DNA of 34,990 bases from Testudinibacter crocodili (GCA_006228005.1 VDHG01000048.1:1-34990), one strand, 5' to 3'. Shown: positions 7,858 through 16,157, numbered from the stretch's first letter. Made by a program: numbers and translations. The notes: generated by a model not told the origin, from the sequence alone.

Positions 7858-7898
7858 AAATCCCAATTAGGACCGAACTATAGTCCTAATTGGGATTT
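7858..7898. promoter_or_regulatory. MarR operator, perfect inverted repeat
   Basis: The arms AAATCCCAATTAGGAC (7858-7873) and GTCCTAATTGGGATTT (7883-7898) are exact reverse complements over 16 bases, separated by nine bases (CGAACTATA). The repeat lies directly upstream of the MarR start and probably overlaps its promoter. Confidence 0.8.
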
Positions 7899-7911
7899 AA
7901 GGCAAGAAAAA

Positions 7912-7957
7912 ATGCCGTCTGAAACCGCACTTTGCTGTGTTGGGTTTCAGACGGCAT
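7912..7957. terminator. Composite AT-DUS/USS hairpin
   Basis: ATGCCGTCTGAA (7912-7923) abuts ACCGCACTT (7924-7932), and TTCAGACGGCAT (7946-7957) closes a perfect 12-bp stem. It sits beyond the 3' end of the broken gene at 7980-8219. The right arm and following DNA are repeated at 15821-15863. Confidence 0.8.
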
Positions 7958-7979
7958 GGTTATTTGATTACGATTAAAA

Positions 7980-8219
7980 CTAAGCCACGCCTTCCACCAA
8001 ATAGGCGCGGTTGTCCGCCGCCGTTTGATGGCCGGCAGCGGTATTGCGCACGGCAAGGGTGACTTCTGCCCCTGCCAGCGCCAATGCACGGGCGGTTTCG
8101 ATACCGATGCCGGAAGCCGCGCCGGTAATCAGCGCGCGTTTGCCGCTCAGATCTACGTCTTTCACGACTTCGTTGGCATCGGTGTGTCTGCCGTAAGGGG
8201 TGGTGATGCGTTATGCCAT
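7980..8219 (-). pseudogene. Truncated SDR fused to a DUF1330 C-terminal tail
   Basis: Read on the minus strand from ATG 8219, the frame is M-A-stop and then ITTPYGRHTDANEVVKDVD, followed by LSGKRALITGAASGIGIETA. This is the N-terminus of a short-chain dehydrogenase with an intact TGxxxGIG motif but an in-frame TAA at the third codon. After about 60 codons it switches to AADNRAYLVEGVA, the C-terminus of the DUF1330 gene at 15855, and stops. The remaining ~230-250 residues of the SDR, including the YxxxK active site, are absent. The 3' end and terminator are a near copy of the 3' end of the 15855 gene, so a recombination or deletion joined two genes here. Confidence 0.8.
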
Positions 8220-8293
8220 ATTAACTACTTGATTTTAAATAAAGAAACTAGGGTAAACTATCGAATTGCTACCGCAGTTTACGGATTCACTGT

Positions 8294-9262
8294 TTACGGA
8301 TTGGCGCTTTCAGGCAGCCCGTTCAACACCACTTTGCCCGCCGTCACCTGTCTGTTTTCGAGTGCCGAATGGGCGGCGCGCAGGTCGGCAAAAGCGAAGG
8401 TTTGGTGAATGTGCGGTTTGCAGGCGCCGCTTGCCAGCAGGGTAGCCAGTGCGGTGATGGTGGCAGGCTGCGACCGCACTTTGATGGTGTCGATGGCAAT
8501 CTGCTTGGCGGCCGCCTGTTCGCTGACGTCCGCACCGTATTCAAACCTGGCGGTGCTGACGATTTTGCCGCCGCTGCGCAGCACTGCGATTGAGCTCAGC
8601 AGGTTGCCAGGCGCCGTTTCCAGCACGATGTCGAAACCGTGCAGGCGCTCGCTGACGTTCTCGCTGCGGTAATCGATGTGCTCGTCAGCACCGAGCGACA
8701 GCACCAAATCGCGGTTTTGGGCGGACGAAGTACCGGCCACATAAGCGCCGCATGCTTTGGCGATTTGCACGGCAAAATGCCCGACACCGCCGGAAGCGCC
8801 GTGAACCAGCACCTTGTCGCCCGCTTTAACGGCAGCGATGTCTAGCAACGCCTGATAAGCGGTGCAGGCGGCCAAGCAGCTGGCGGCGGCCTGCTCGTGG
8901 CTGACGTGCGGCGGTTTCAACGCCAAATGGGCGGCGGGGGCGGCGGTATATTCGGCATAAGCGCTGCCGTTGCCGGGGAAATTCACCATGCCGAACACCT
9001 CGTCGCCGGCCTTAAAAGCAGTAACATCAGCGCCGCAGGCAACCACCGTGCCGGCAATGTCCCAGCCCAAAATCACCGGACGCTGTTCGCCGTACATCAT
9101 GCCGAGCAAGGCGTTGTCGCTGCGCACGGCTATGTCGGCAGGATTGATGCCGATGGCGGCGACTTTAACCAACACTTCGCCGCTTGCCGGCACAGGTTGC
9201 GCGGTTTCTGCCGCATACAGCGCGTCGGCGCCACCGGCTTCATTCAAAAAAACAGCTTGCAT
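8294..9262 (-). CDS. MDR-family quinone oxidoreductase/alcohol dehydrogenase
   Basis: This protein of about 322 residues is a zinc-free medium-chain reductase. The N-terminal GroES-like domain includes GINPADIAVRSD and PVILGWDIAGTV. The Rossmann motif is VLVHGASGGVGHFAVQIAK, and then come GADEHIDYRS and a C-terminal AGKVVLNG. The absence of structural-zinc cysteines fits the quinone reductase/enone reductase (QOR, ZTA1) group, which uses NADPH in the cytoplasm. I prefer ATG 9262 because GAGG lies eight bases upstream; ATG 9271 is only a few bases from that site. A USS is at 8473-8481. The C-terminal codons Leu-Pro-Glu are a DUS core, GCTGCCTGAA. It is probably monocistronic. Confidence 0.85.
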   Translation of the reverse strand: MQAVFLNEAGGADALYAAETAQPVPASGEVLVKVAAIGINPADIAVRSDNALLGMMYGEQRPVILGWDIAGTVVACGADVTAFKAGDEVFGMVNFPGNGSAYAEYTAAPAAHLALKPPHVSHEQAAASCLAACTAYQALLDIAAVKAGDKVLVHGASGGVGHFAVQIAKACGAYVAGTSSAQNRDLVLSLGADEHIDYRSENVSERLHGFDIVLETAPGNLLSSIAVLRSGGKIVSTARFEYGADVSEQAAAKQIAIDTIKVRSQPATITALATLLASGACKPHIHQTFAFADLRAAHSALENRQVTAGKVVLNGLPESANP

Positions 9263-9389
9263 ATCATTCACCTCGCTTGCTTGTTGAAATGACCGTCTTT
9301 CCCATGCAATGGAATACCACTTTCATCGATAAAAGCCAAAGTGCGGTTTGATGGTGACCTGCCCTGCACCAAATCGCTAAAAATACGGC

Positions 9390-10505
9390 TTAGCGCTTGG
9401 GCGGCACTGCCTGCCACCAGCGTTCAAACTGCTGGTTTTGCTCGTCCAGATACAGCACTTCGCCGATTTTCGGGGTCAGCAGCGGCAAGTTTTCCCGCGC
9501 AACGTTATCGGCAAGCAGCCGCATCGGTTCGTCCCAAGCATGTTTCGCCAGCACAAATTTGCTGTTGTGCACCGCCAGCAGGCGCTTCGGTTGCAAGTCT
9601 TTCACCGCCTGCACCAAGTGTTCGGGCAAAAAGTGGATATTCGCCCAATCTTGATCGTATTGCCCGTTTTCCAAAATCGCCAGGCTGATGTCGGGAAACG
9701 CTACGCCGATTTGTTTGAAAAAAGCATCGTAGCCGCTGTCGCCGCCGATATACACGGTTTCAGACGGCGTTTGCAGCATAAACGATGCCCACAGGGTTTG
9801 GTTACGTTTGAGTGCGCGGCCGGAAAAATGGCGTGCGGGCAAGGCGGTGAGGCGGATGTCGGGGGTTAGTTGCACCGCTTCGTGCCAATCCAACTCGGTG
9901 ATTTGGCCGGCTGAAAACCCCCAGCGCTCCAGATGCGCGCCCACGCCCAAGCCGCTGACGACATGGTTGATTTTCGGTTGGATTTGGCGCAGGGTGGCGT
10001 AATCCAAGTGGTCGTAATGATCATGGCTGATGATGAGGTAATCCACCGCCGGTATGTCGGTGGGTTGGTAAATATCCGCCCCGGCAAAGGGCTTGCCGCC
10101 GAAGGGCAGCGGGCTGGCTGCGGCCAATACCGGATCCACCAAAAACCGCTTGCCGTCGAGCTGCATCAAATACGACGAATGCCCCAGCCACACATACCAG
10201 TTGCGATCGGCAGGCAGCCTGTGCAAATTGGTTTTCACCGACGGCACGGGGGCGGACGGCTTAACGTTTTTGTCCAAGTCGAACAAGGCGTCCCAACTGG
10301 CTCTGACGATGGATTTATCCCCGGTGATGGCGGGGGTGTGGCTTAAATTCTGAAACGCCCCGTCACGGTAATTCGGCGACTGCTGAATGCGTGCCAAGCG
10401 CTCGCCTGTAGGGTTGGCGCCGAAAACCGGCCGTTGCAGATACGCCGCCGCAACGGCGGCAAGGGCGGCAATTACGCCTAAGCTAACGAATAACATTTTC
10501 TTCAA
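9390..10505 (-). CDS. MBL-fold metallo-hydrolase, membrane-anchored or exported
   Basis: This protein of up to 371 residues has an N-terminal hydrophobic segment (MLFVSLGVIAALAAVAAAYL), likely a signal anchor, and a metallo-beta-lactamase fold with SHDHYDHLD (His161, Asp162, His163, Asp165, His166). Later metal-ligand regions are LPARHFSGR and GGDSGYD. The order and the WLGHSSYLMQLDGKRFLVDP strand match the NAPE-PLD/UlaG-like branch. The active site would face the periplasm. The start is either TTG 10505, overlapping the stop of the GNAT gene by four bases, or ATG 10496; the spacing suggests translational coupling either way. It is last of the three-gene run RibD-C, GNAT, MBL. Confidence 0.85.
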   Translation of the reverse strand: MKKMLFVSLGVIAALAAVAAAYLQRPVFGANPTGERLARIQQSPNYRDGAFQNLSHTPAITGDKSIVRASWDALFDLDKNVKPSAPVPSVKTNLHRLPADRNWYVWLGHSSYLMQLDGKRFLVDPVLAAASPLPFGGKPFAGADIYQPTDIPAVDYLIISHDHYDHLDYATLRQIQPKINHVVSGLGVGAHLERWGFSAGQITELDWHEAVQLTPDIRLTALPARHFSGRALKRNQTLWASFMLQTPSETVYIGGDSGYDAFFKQIGVAFPDISLAILENGQYDQDWANIHFLPEHLVQAVKDLQPKRLLAVHNSKFVLAKHAWDEPMRLLADNVARENLPLLTPKIGEVLYLDEQNQQFERWWQAVPPKR

Positions 10506-11077
10506 TCTTCACTCTCAAACAATAAATTATTGAATTCAGACGGCATCACTTCAAGATCTGCGCCCCAACTGAATTCACGATACATTGCCAAAATCGCTGC
10601 CCGCTCCAGGGTGCCGTCGGTTGCCAGCAAGGCGTACAGCGTTCCGCCAATGGCTAAGGTATATGGCAGCATGTGGAAAGCGTGGCGCTGATAAAACTGC
10701 CGCCGCCGGCACCACTGCGGATAGTTGTCCGCCGCTTTGTCCAGCACTTCGATATTCAGCAGCCAGTGCAACCTCGGAAAACGCTGTTTTAAGGCGTTAA
10801 GTGCTTCCGCCCCCAAGCCTGCCGAACGGTGGGATTCGGCAATGGCGAAATAGCCGATGATACCCATCGTTTGCCGCCGCACCACATACAGCAGCCCCAC
10901 CGTTTGCCCGTTTTGCTCAAGCGCCCAAAAATCGTTGTTTTGATTGCGCATCGCCGACAGTCGCAGCAGATAAAACGGCATGCGTTCGTTCGCCGGAAAA
11001 GCACTTTTATACAACCGTTTCACCACCTTGGCGGAAAACAGCCCGACCGATTTGAAATCAATCGGGTTCATCGGCAT
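10502..11077 (-). CDS. GNAT-family N-acetyltransferase
   Basis: This 191-residue protein contains the GNAT acetyl-CoA core: GLLYVVRRQTMGIIGYFAI is the central strand pair, and ESHRSAGLGAEALNALKQRF is motif A with the R/Q-x-x-G-x-G/A pyrophosphate loop. The C-terminal part has an RQFYQRHAFHMLPYT strand typical of the fold. The substrate is unknown. Its start overlaps the end of the upstream RibD-C gene by 20 bases, and its TGA overlaps the next gene, so all three are one minus-strand transcript. An alternative ATG two codons downstream is equally plausible. Confidence 0.8.
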   Translation of the reverse strand: MPMNPIDFKSVGLFSAKVVKRLYKSAFPANERMPFYLLRLSAMRNQNNDFWALEQNGQTVGLLYVVRRQTMGIIGYFAIAESHRSAGLGAEALNALKQRFPRLHWLLNIEVLDKAADNYPQWCRRRQFYQRHAFHMLPYTLAIGGTLYALLATDGTLERAAILAMYREFSWGADLEVMPSEFNNLLFESED

Positions 11078-11810
11078 TTACACCATCATCGCCGTCGCCG
11101 ACTTTTTGATAAACCAGCCGCAGCGAGCCATTGCCAAACAATTCATGCTCAGTAAACCGGTAAGCGGGCAACGGGCGTTCGCCCTCGTCCGACTGGAACA
11201 CGCTGCGGCTTTCCACCAACGGCGCTTGAATCAGGCTGATGGTGTCGTTCAGCCCTTCCTGCATAAAGCTGCCGTTGATGTAGCCGCCGCCGACCAGCAG
11301 GAAATCGTCCAAGCCGAACAGGCGGTGCAGTTTGTCTAGTGCGGTGCGCATCGACAGCGGTTTTTGCGTGCCGGCGAAAACATAGGAAACGCCGAGCGAT
11401 TGCAGGTACAGCAGGTAGCTGTCTGCCACGCTTTCGCTCAAAATGGCGATGATGTGGTCGCCTTTCAACGCCGGATATTCGTCGCCGATGCGGTTTTGCG
11501 TCCAACTGAGTTTGCCGTCGGGATCGAACGCAATGGCGAAACGGCGGGCGGCCGGGTCGCCGACGAAATCGTCACGGCTCACTTGTTGTCCGGCAAAGGC
11601 GGCGGTGTCGGCGGTGTGGTGGCGGGTGATCACCTGCGCCATCGACACTCGCCCGCTGATCCAGTTGCGGCTGCTGCGGTTGTATTGGTGGAACAGCTCG
11701 AAATAATCCCCGTCGTGGTCGCCGAAACGCGGATCTTCCAAAAAACCGCCGGTCACTTTGCCATCAATCGAAACCGCCATATGGCAAGTGAGGTGGTAAG
11801 GTTTGCTCAT
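11058..11810 (-). CDS. RibD C-terminal domain (DHFR-like) reductase
   Basis: The protein has the RibD_C/dihydrofolate-reductase-like fold: YHLTCHMAVSIDGKVTGGFL at the start, ISGRVSMAQV, a central DHIIAILSE strand, and LLVGGGYINGSFMQEGLNDTISLIQAPL near the end. Stand-alone RibD_C proteins are NADPH-dependent reductases, often of unknown substrate. I place the start at ATG 11810, preceded by AGGAAAAACCC, giving 250 residues; a longer frame adds seven residues. It is first of a three-gene overlapping set with GNAT and MBL proteins. The DUS hairpin at 11882-11918 separates it from the DUF336 gene upstream. Confidence 0.8.
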   Translation of the reverse strand: MSKPYHLTCHMAVSIDGKVTGGFLEDPRFGDHDGDYFELFHQYNRSSRNWISGRVSMAQVITRHHTADTAAFAGQQVSRDDFVGDPAARRFAIAFDPDGKLSWTQNRIGDEYPALKGDHIIAILSESVADSYLLYLQSLGVSYVFAGTQKPLSMRTALDKLHRLFGLDDFLLVGGGYINGSFMQEGLNDTISLIQAPLVESRSVFQSDEGERPLPAYRFTEHELFGNGSLRLVYQKVGDGDDGVNADEPD

Positions 11811-11881
11811 GGGTTTTTCCTGTACATTCAAGCAAGGGGTTTATCCAAGCCCGATTTTTACGCACAAACGGCTTTAATCTC

Positions 11882-11918
11882 ATGCTGCCTGAAGGCAAAG
11901 CGCACGTTCAGGCAGCAT
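11882..11918. terminator. DUS inverted repeat supplying a stop codon
   Basis: ATGCTGCCTGAA (11882-11893) and TTCAGGCAGCAT (11907-11918) form a perfect 12-bp stem with a 13-base loop. On the minus strand the right arm encodes Asp-Ala-Ala-stop, so the terminator begins inside the last codons of the DUF336 gene. Confidence 0.8.
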
Positions 11919-12318
11919 CTTCAACCGCCGCCAGCCCGGCTCTGGCCACCTGCAAATCTTGCTCGGCGGTAACGCCCGATACGCCGATGGCGCCCAGAAT
12001 CTGCCCTTTGATCACCACAGGCAAGCCGCCGGCAAGCGATGTCACCAGCGGAGCCGTGATAAAGGCGTTGCGGCCGCCGGCCACGATGTCTTCGAACAAT
12101 TGGCTTTCAAAGCCGCTGATGGCGGCGGTTTTGGCTTTTTCTTGCGAAAACACGCTGTTCATCGGCGCGCAGTTGTCCAGCCGCTGCATGGCCAGCAAGT
12201 GGCCGCCGTCGTCTACAATGCTGATGGCAACGGCAAATCCGTGCCGTACAGCTTCGGCCTTGGCGGCGTCCAACATCTTTTGCACTTCCGCTTCGCTTAA
12301 AATAGGCTTGGTTTTCAT
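11908..12318 (-). CDS. GlcG/HbpS-family heme-binding-like protein (DUF336)
   Basis: This 136-residue protein matches the GlcG/HbpS family along its whole length: LSEAEVQKMLDAAKAEA, VAISIVDDGGHLLAMQRLDN, AKTAAISGF, GGLPVVIKGQILGAIGVSG, and a final EQDLQVARAGLAAVED. Members bind heme or cobalamin-like ligands or accompany glycolate and aromatic catabolism genes; no catalytic role is assured. ATG 12318 has AAGGAAACTCC upstream; a longer frame to 12408 would read back into the SDR gene. It follows the SDR gene by 22 bases and is probably co-transcribed. The TGA stop is provided by a DUS. Confidence 0.85.
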   Translation of the reverse strand: MKTKPILSEAEVQKMLDAAKAEAVRHGFAVAISIVDDGGHLLAMQRLDNCAPMNSVFSQEKAKTAAISGFESQLFEDIVAGGRNAFITAPLVTSLAGGLPVVIKGQILGAIGVSGVTAEQDLQVARAGLAAVEDAA

Positions 12319-12340
12319 GGAGTTTCCTTTTTTGGTGGAA

Positions 12341-13186
12341 TCAGCTATTCGGGTTAAAGCCGGTTTTGCCAGCAAACGCCACCGATTCCGCCAAGGCTTG
12401 TTGTGCATCCAAGTCGCTCAACTGCTTGCGGTACGCCTGTTGCAAAGCGGCGAAGGTATCCACGCCCAATGCGGTGCGCAGCGGCGGTTCGGGCAGTTGC
12501 GTCAAGGCATAAACGGCGGCGGCTATTTTTTGCGGGTCTCCGGCGATGTTGTCTTCGCCGTATTCCTGAATGTAGCTGCGCACTTGGCCGACGGTGCTGT
12601 CTTTATAGGTGTCGGATTCCGCCGTCCAATTCACATTGGCGATAAAGTCGGTTTTCATCGAGCCGGGTTCGACAATCACGGTTTTGATGCCGAAGCCCGC
12701 CACTTCCTGCGCCACGGTTTCGGCAAAGCCTTCCAAGCCGAATTTGGCGGCGTGGTACATCGCCCCGCCCGCAAACGCCGTGCGCCCGCCCACGCTGGTG
12801 ATGTACACCATCACACCGCTCTTTTTGGCACGCAAGGCCGGCAAAAAGGCACGGGTGAGGTGAATCGGCGCCACCAGATTCAAATCGAGCTGCTGCTGCA
12901 CCTGTGCGTCGCTCAGCTCTTCCATCGCACCCAAAATCGCCCCGCCGGCATTGTTTACCAATACATCAATATCGGTGTGTTTGGCGGCAACGGCGGCGAG
13001 GCTGTCGATTTGGGTCACGTCCAGTTGTTCGACGATTAAGCGTTCGCGATATTCTGCGCCCAAGTCTGCCAACGCCGCCGGTTTGCGTACCGCCGCCACC
13101 ACGGTGTGGCCCTCGTTTAAGGCTTTTTTCACCAATTCGATGCCCAAGCCGCCCGATGCGCCGGTGATGAAGTATTTTTGTGTCAT
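12341..13186 (-). CDS. Short-chain dehydrogenase/reductase
   Basis: This 281-residue classical SDR starts at ATG 13186 behind AAGGAAAAAATC. It carries the cofactor motif TGASGGLG (8-15), the NNAG motif (78-81), catalytic Ser131 in ITSVGG, and Tyr144/Lys148 in AMYHAAK. VEPGSMKTDF after the active site is the usual PG motif. The sequence resembles the group annotated as oxidoreductases acting on ketones or quinone-like substrates with NADP; the exact substrate is not evident. It lies upstream of the DUF336 gene in the same direction. The composite hairpin at 13225-13269 separates it from the ALDH gene. Confidence 0.9.
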   Translation of the reverse strand: MTQKYFITGASGGLGIELVKKALNEGHTVVAAVRKPAALADLGAEYRERLIVEQLDVTQIDSLAAVAAKHTDIDVLVNNAGGAILGAMEELSDAQVQQQLDLNLVAPIHLTRAFLPALRAKKSGVMVYITSVGGRTAFAGGAMYHAAKFGLEGFAETVAQEVAGFGIKTVIVEPGSMKTDFIANVNWTAESDTYKDSTVGQVRSYIQEYGEDNIAGDPQKIAAAVYALTQLPEPPLRTALGVDTFAALQQAYRKQLSDLDAQQALAESVAFAGKTGFNPNS

Positions 13187-13224
13187 GATTTTTTCCTTTG
13201 TTGAATGAATGTGTTGTCGCAAAT

Positions 13225-13269
13225 GGCCGTCTGAACCGCACTTTTATTCCACCACCGTTTCAGACGGCC
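13225..13269. terminator. Composite DUS/USS hairpin
   Basis: GGCCGTCTGAA (13225-13235) and TTCAGACGGCC (13259-13269) form an 11-bp perfect stem. ACCGCACTT (13235-13243) overlaps the left DUS by one A. It ends the ALDH transcript, whose stop is at 13295. Confidence 0.75.
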
Positions 13270-13294
13270 TGCATTTTGCTTATGATTCCAGTGA

Positions 13295-14719
13295 TCAGCC
13301 TACGATTGCCTTCGGTTCCAGATAAGCGCTGATGCCGAATTCGCCGTATTCGCGCCCGATGCCCGACTGCTTCATGCCGCCGAACGGCGCTTGGTTGTCG
13401 TGAGCAAACGGGTTGTTGATTTTTACCTGGCCGGCATCGAGCTTGGCGGCCACCACCAACGCACGTTCGCGGCTGGCGGAGCTGACGTAAGCCACCAGCC
13501 CGTAGGCGGTGTCGTTGGCAATCACCACGGCGTCGGCTTCGTCTTGGTAAGGAATGATGCACAGCACCGGCCCGAAAATCTCTTCCTGCGCAATGCGCAT
13601 ATTGTTGCTGACATTGGTAAACACGGTGGCTTTGCTGAAATTGCCCGCCTCCAACTCCGCCGGTTTGCCCAGCCCGCCGGTTAAGAGTTCGGCACGATCT
13701 TCTTCGATGCCGATGCGGATGTATTCCTGCACCCGCTCATATTGGCTGCAGCTCACCGCCGGGCCGACCATCACCTTGGCGTCGCTCGGGTTGCCCTGCT
13801 GAAAGGCTTGCTCCACTGTGGCTTTGACAATCGCATTCACTTCGGCAAGCTTGCTTTGCGGCACCAGCAAGCGGGTGGCGGCCACGCAAGCCTGCCCGCT
13901 GTTCATATAGGCCGCGCCCACCGCCTGCGGCAGCACTTGGGCAAGATCGGTGTCGTCCAGAATCACGTTCGGCGATTTGCCGCCCAGCTCCAGCGTCACC
14001 CGTTTCATGCTCTCCACCGCGCTGCGGGCAATGGTTTTGCCCACGTTAGTGGAGCCGGTGAAGGTGATTTTGGCAATATCGGGGTGGCGGGTGATTTCAT
14101 TGCCCACCACGTTGCCCAAACCGTTCACCACGTTCACCAGTCCGGCAGGCAAGGCGGCTGCGGCAAAGCATTCCATCATCACCTGCGTTTGGCGGGCGGA
14201 AAGCTCGCTCGGCTTGATCACGCTGGCGCAACCGGCGGCAATGGCGGCGGCAATTTTGCTGCAGATAAACAAATTGCTGGCGTTCCACGGAATCACCACG
14301 CCGACCACGCCCACCGGCTGCAAACGCACCAGCGAGCTGCCGACCCGGCGTTCGAACGCATAGCTTTCGAGCAAATCAATCATGGTTTGCACATCGGCAA
14401 TCGCCTCTTCGATCAACGGCTCGACGAATACCCGCACACCGCCGTATTCCTCGATCATCGCTTCAATCAAATCGCTTTGGCGGTGTTCCAGTGCGCGTTT
14501 GAAGCTTTGCAGATAAGCCGAGCGTTGGGCGGGTGTGCTGTCGGCGAAATTTTTTTGCGCGGCCTTGGCAGCGACAACGGCGCGTTGGGTATCGGTTTCA
14601 TCGCCCAGCGTGACTTGCGCCATGTGTTGATTATCCACCGGGCTGAATAAATCCAGCGTTTCCTTGCCGTGCGGGGTAACGAATTGGCCGTTGATAAAGA
14701 ATTGATGATAGCGTTGCAT
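13295..14719 (-). CDS. Aldehyde dehydrogenase family protein
   Basis: This 474-residue NAD(P)-dependent ALDH carries all key residues: Asn146 in PWNAS, the cofactor region KPSELSA, the TFTGSTNVG motif, the general base Glu244 in LELGGKSP, the nucleophile Cys278 in NSGQACVA, and EEIFGPVL further on. It oxidises an aldehyde to an acid in the cytoplasm; among ALDHs it looks closest to broad-substrate class-1-like or betaine/vanillin-type enzymes, but I cannot name the substrate. AAGGAAAAACC precedes ATG 14719. It is divergent from the LysR gene at 14867 with a palindromic site between them, so it is the likely target of that regulator. Confidence 0.92.
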   Translation of the reverse strand: MQRYHQFFINGQFVTPHGKETLDLFSPVDNQHMAQVTLGDETDTQRAVVAAKAAQKNFADSTPAQRSAYLQSFKRALEHRQSDLIEAMIEEYGGVRVFVEPLIEEAIADVQTMIDLLESYAFERRVGSSLVRLQPVGVVGVVIPWNASNLFICSKIAAAIAAGCASVIKPSELSARQTQVMMECFAAAALPAGLVNVVNGLGNVVGNEITRHPDIAKITFTGSTNVGKTIARSAVESMKRVTLELGGKSPNVILDDTDLAQVLPQAVGAAYMNSGQACVAATRLLVPQSKLAEVNAIVKATVEQAFQQGNPSDAKVMVGPAVSCSQYERVQEYIRIGIEEDRAELLTGGLGKPAELEAGNFSKATVFTNVSNNMRIAQEEIFGPVLCIIPYQDEADAVVIANDTAYGLVAYVSSASRERALVVAAKLDAGQVKINNPFAHDNQAPFGGMKQSGIGREYGEFGISAYLEPKAIVG

Positions 14720-14807
14720 TGGTTTTTCCTTATTGAAAATGGGTGGAGCAGGCCATCTGCAAGATTCAGGCAGCCTGGCGTTTTAAACAACGAAAACAGT
14801 ATAATTG

Positions 14808-14821
14808 ATTGTATAAACAAT
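14808..14821. promoter_or_regulatory. Candidate LysR box between ALDH and LysR genes
   Basis: ATTGT-ATAA-ACAAT is a perfect interrupted palindrome that fits the LysR T-N11-A form. It lies midway between the divergent ALDH (start 14719) and LysR (start 14867) genes. Confidence 0.5.
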
Positions 14822-14866
14822 GATAATATAGCGAAATAAGAACAAACTCATGAGAGAAATCGAACA

Positions 14867-15784
14867 ATGCAAAAAACCGGTTTAACAGAATTGCAAATCA
14901 TCATGAGCGTGGCGGAGCTGGGCGGATTCCGTGCCGCCGCCACCGCGCTGGAAATGTCGCCCTCGGCGCTCAGCCACGCCGTCAGCCAATTGGAAGGCAA
15001 GCTCGGCGCGCGGCTGTTTAACCGATCCACCCGCAGCGTCACCCTGTCGGCGGCGGGGCTGAAATTTATCGAACGGGTGAAACCGGCGCTGGCGGAAATC
15101 GAAGCGGCGATGGCGGAAGCGGGCGACGCCAACAGCAGCCTTTCCGGCACGCTGCGCATCAACACCGCCGAACGCGCCGCACAGGAAATGCTCGAGCCGA
15201 TCATCATCGAATACCTGCGCCGCCATCCGCAAATGCACATCGATTTGGTGAGCGACGGGCGTTTGATCGACATCGTTGCCGACGGCTTCGATGCCGGTTT
15301 CCGCCTCGCCGAAGCCGTGCCGCAAGACATGGTGTCGATTCCGCTGGGGGCGGACATTCAAATCATGGCGGTGTGCTCGCCCGACTACCTCGCCCGCCAC
15401 GGCGCGCCGCAAACCCCGCACGATCTCTACCAGCACGCCTGCATCCGCTACCGCTTCACCAGTGGCAAACTGCTCCGCTGGGAGTTTGAGCACGGCGGCG
15501 AACAAATCCTGATCGACGCCAACGGCCCGCTCACCCTCGACAGCCCGCTGTTGATGGCCGAAGCCGCCCTCTCCGGCATCGGCATCGCCTTTGTGTACGA
15601 AGGCTACATCCGCGACCACCTCGCCGGCGGCCGGCTGGTGCAACTGCTGCCCGACTGGACGCCCAAATACGCCGGCCTCTGCCTCTACTACCCGCGCCAA
15701 CGCCACGTCAGCGCCGCCCTGCGCGCGTTTATCGAGTTGGTGAAGGAATCAAGAGCGGTATTTGCCGGGCAGAGCGTGCGATGA
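14867..15784 (+). CDS. LysR-family regulator
   Basis: This 305-residue regulator has an N-terminal winged helix (GLTELQIIMSVAELGGFRAA, then SPSALSHAVSQLE and LFNRSTRSVTLSAAG) and a C-terminal substrate-binding domain starting near residue 92 (GTLRINTAERAA). It belongs to the CrgA/DsdC-like group of LysR proteins that often control adjacent oxidoreductase genes. It is transcribed divergently from the ALDH gene, with a palindromic site at 14808-14821. A GAGAG stretch lies upstream of ATG 14867. The gene body is noticeably GC-rich. The stop is followed by a DUS hairpin. Confidence 0.9.
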   Translation: MQKTGLTELQIIMSVAELGGFRAAATALEMSPSALSHAVSQLEGKLGARLFNRSTRSVTLSAAGLKFIERVKPALAEIEAAMAEAGDANSSLSGTLRINTAERAAQEMLEPIIIEYLRRHPQMHIDLVSDGRLIDIVADGFDAGFRLAEAVPQDMVSIPLGADIQIMAVCSPDYLARHGAPQTPHDLYQHACIRYRFTSGKLLRWEFEHGGEQILIDANGPLTLDSPLLMAEAALSGIGIAFVYEGYIRDHLAGGRLVQLLPDWTPKYAGLCLYYPRQRHVSAALRAFIELVKESRAVFAGQSVR

Positions 15785-15787
15785 AAC

Positions 15788-15832
15788 AGGCCGTCTGAAC
15801 CGAACTTTCAACGTGCAAATTTCAGACGGCAT
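15788..15832. terminator. AG-DUS/AT-DUS bidirectional terminator with decayed USS
   Basis: AGGCCGTCTGAA (15788-15799) and TTCAGACGGCAT (15821-15832) form a stem between the convergent LysR and DUF1330 genes. ACCGAACTT (15799-15807) sits exactly where the other hairpins carry ACCGCACTT and differs by one base. The right arm and following 31 bases are identical to 7946-7988. Confidence 0.75.
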
Positions 15833-15854
15833 GGTTATTTGATTACGATTAAAA

Positions 15855-16157
15855 CTAAGCCACTCCCTCCACCAAATACGCACGGTTGTCCGCCGCTTGC
15901 AGGCGGTGGCCGAGGATGGCTTGGTAGGCGGGCGAGTGGTACCAGGCTTGTGCGGTTTCCATGCTGTCAAACCGCAGCATCACCACTTTGCTGCCGGCTT
16001 TCGGTGCGTCGCCTTCGAGCGGCACGATATTGCCGCTGCCGACAATCGGCACGCCGCCGAATGCAGCGAGTGTGGCGGCGGCTTTGTCCAGATAGGGTTG
16101 CATGGCTTCGTGGTCTTTAATGGCCACTTCAAGAATAAAATAGGCGGGATGGTTCAT
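15855..16157 (-). CDS. DUF1330 domain protein
   Basis: This 100-residue single-domain DUF1330 protein reads AYFILEVAIKDHEAMQPYLD, then VVMLRFDSMETAQAWYHSPA, and ends NRAYLVEGVA. It has no signal peptide, unlike the tandem version at 3641. Its ATG overlaps the TGA of the upstream ABM gene by four bases and AGGAG sits upstream, so translation is coupled. It is third in the operon reductase, tandem ABM, DUF1330. Its last codons and terminator are duplicated at 7946-8030 in a broken gene. A role in handling small quinone- or aldehyde-like molecules is plausible by fold and context only. Confidence 0.85.
   Translation of the reverse strand: MNHPAYFILEVAIKDHEAMQPYLDKAAATLAAFGGVPIVGSGNIVPLEGDAPKAGSKVVMLRFDSMETAQAWYHSPAYQAILGHRLQAADNRAYLVEGVA

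Noticed and set aside
13742-14650. Long open frame on the plus strand opposite the ALDH gene (and similar long frames opposite the genes at 3641, 6009 and 11364).
   Set aside because: They are antisense shadows caused by GC-rich codon use; none has an RBS or a recognisable protein pattern, while the opposite strand has complete enzyme motifs.
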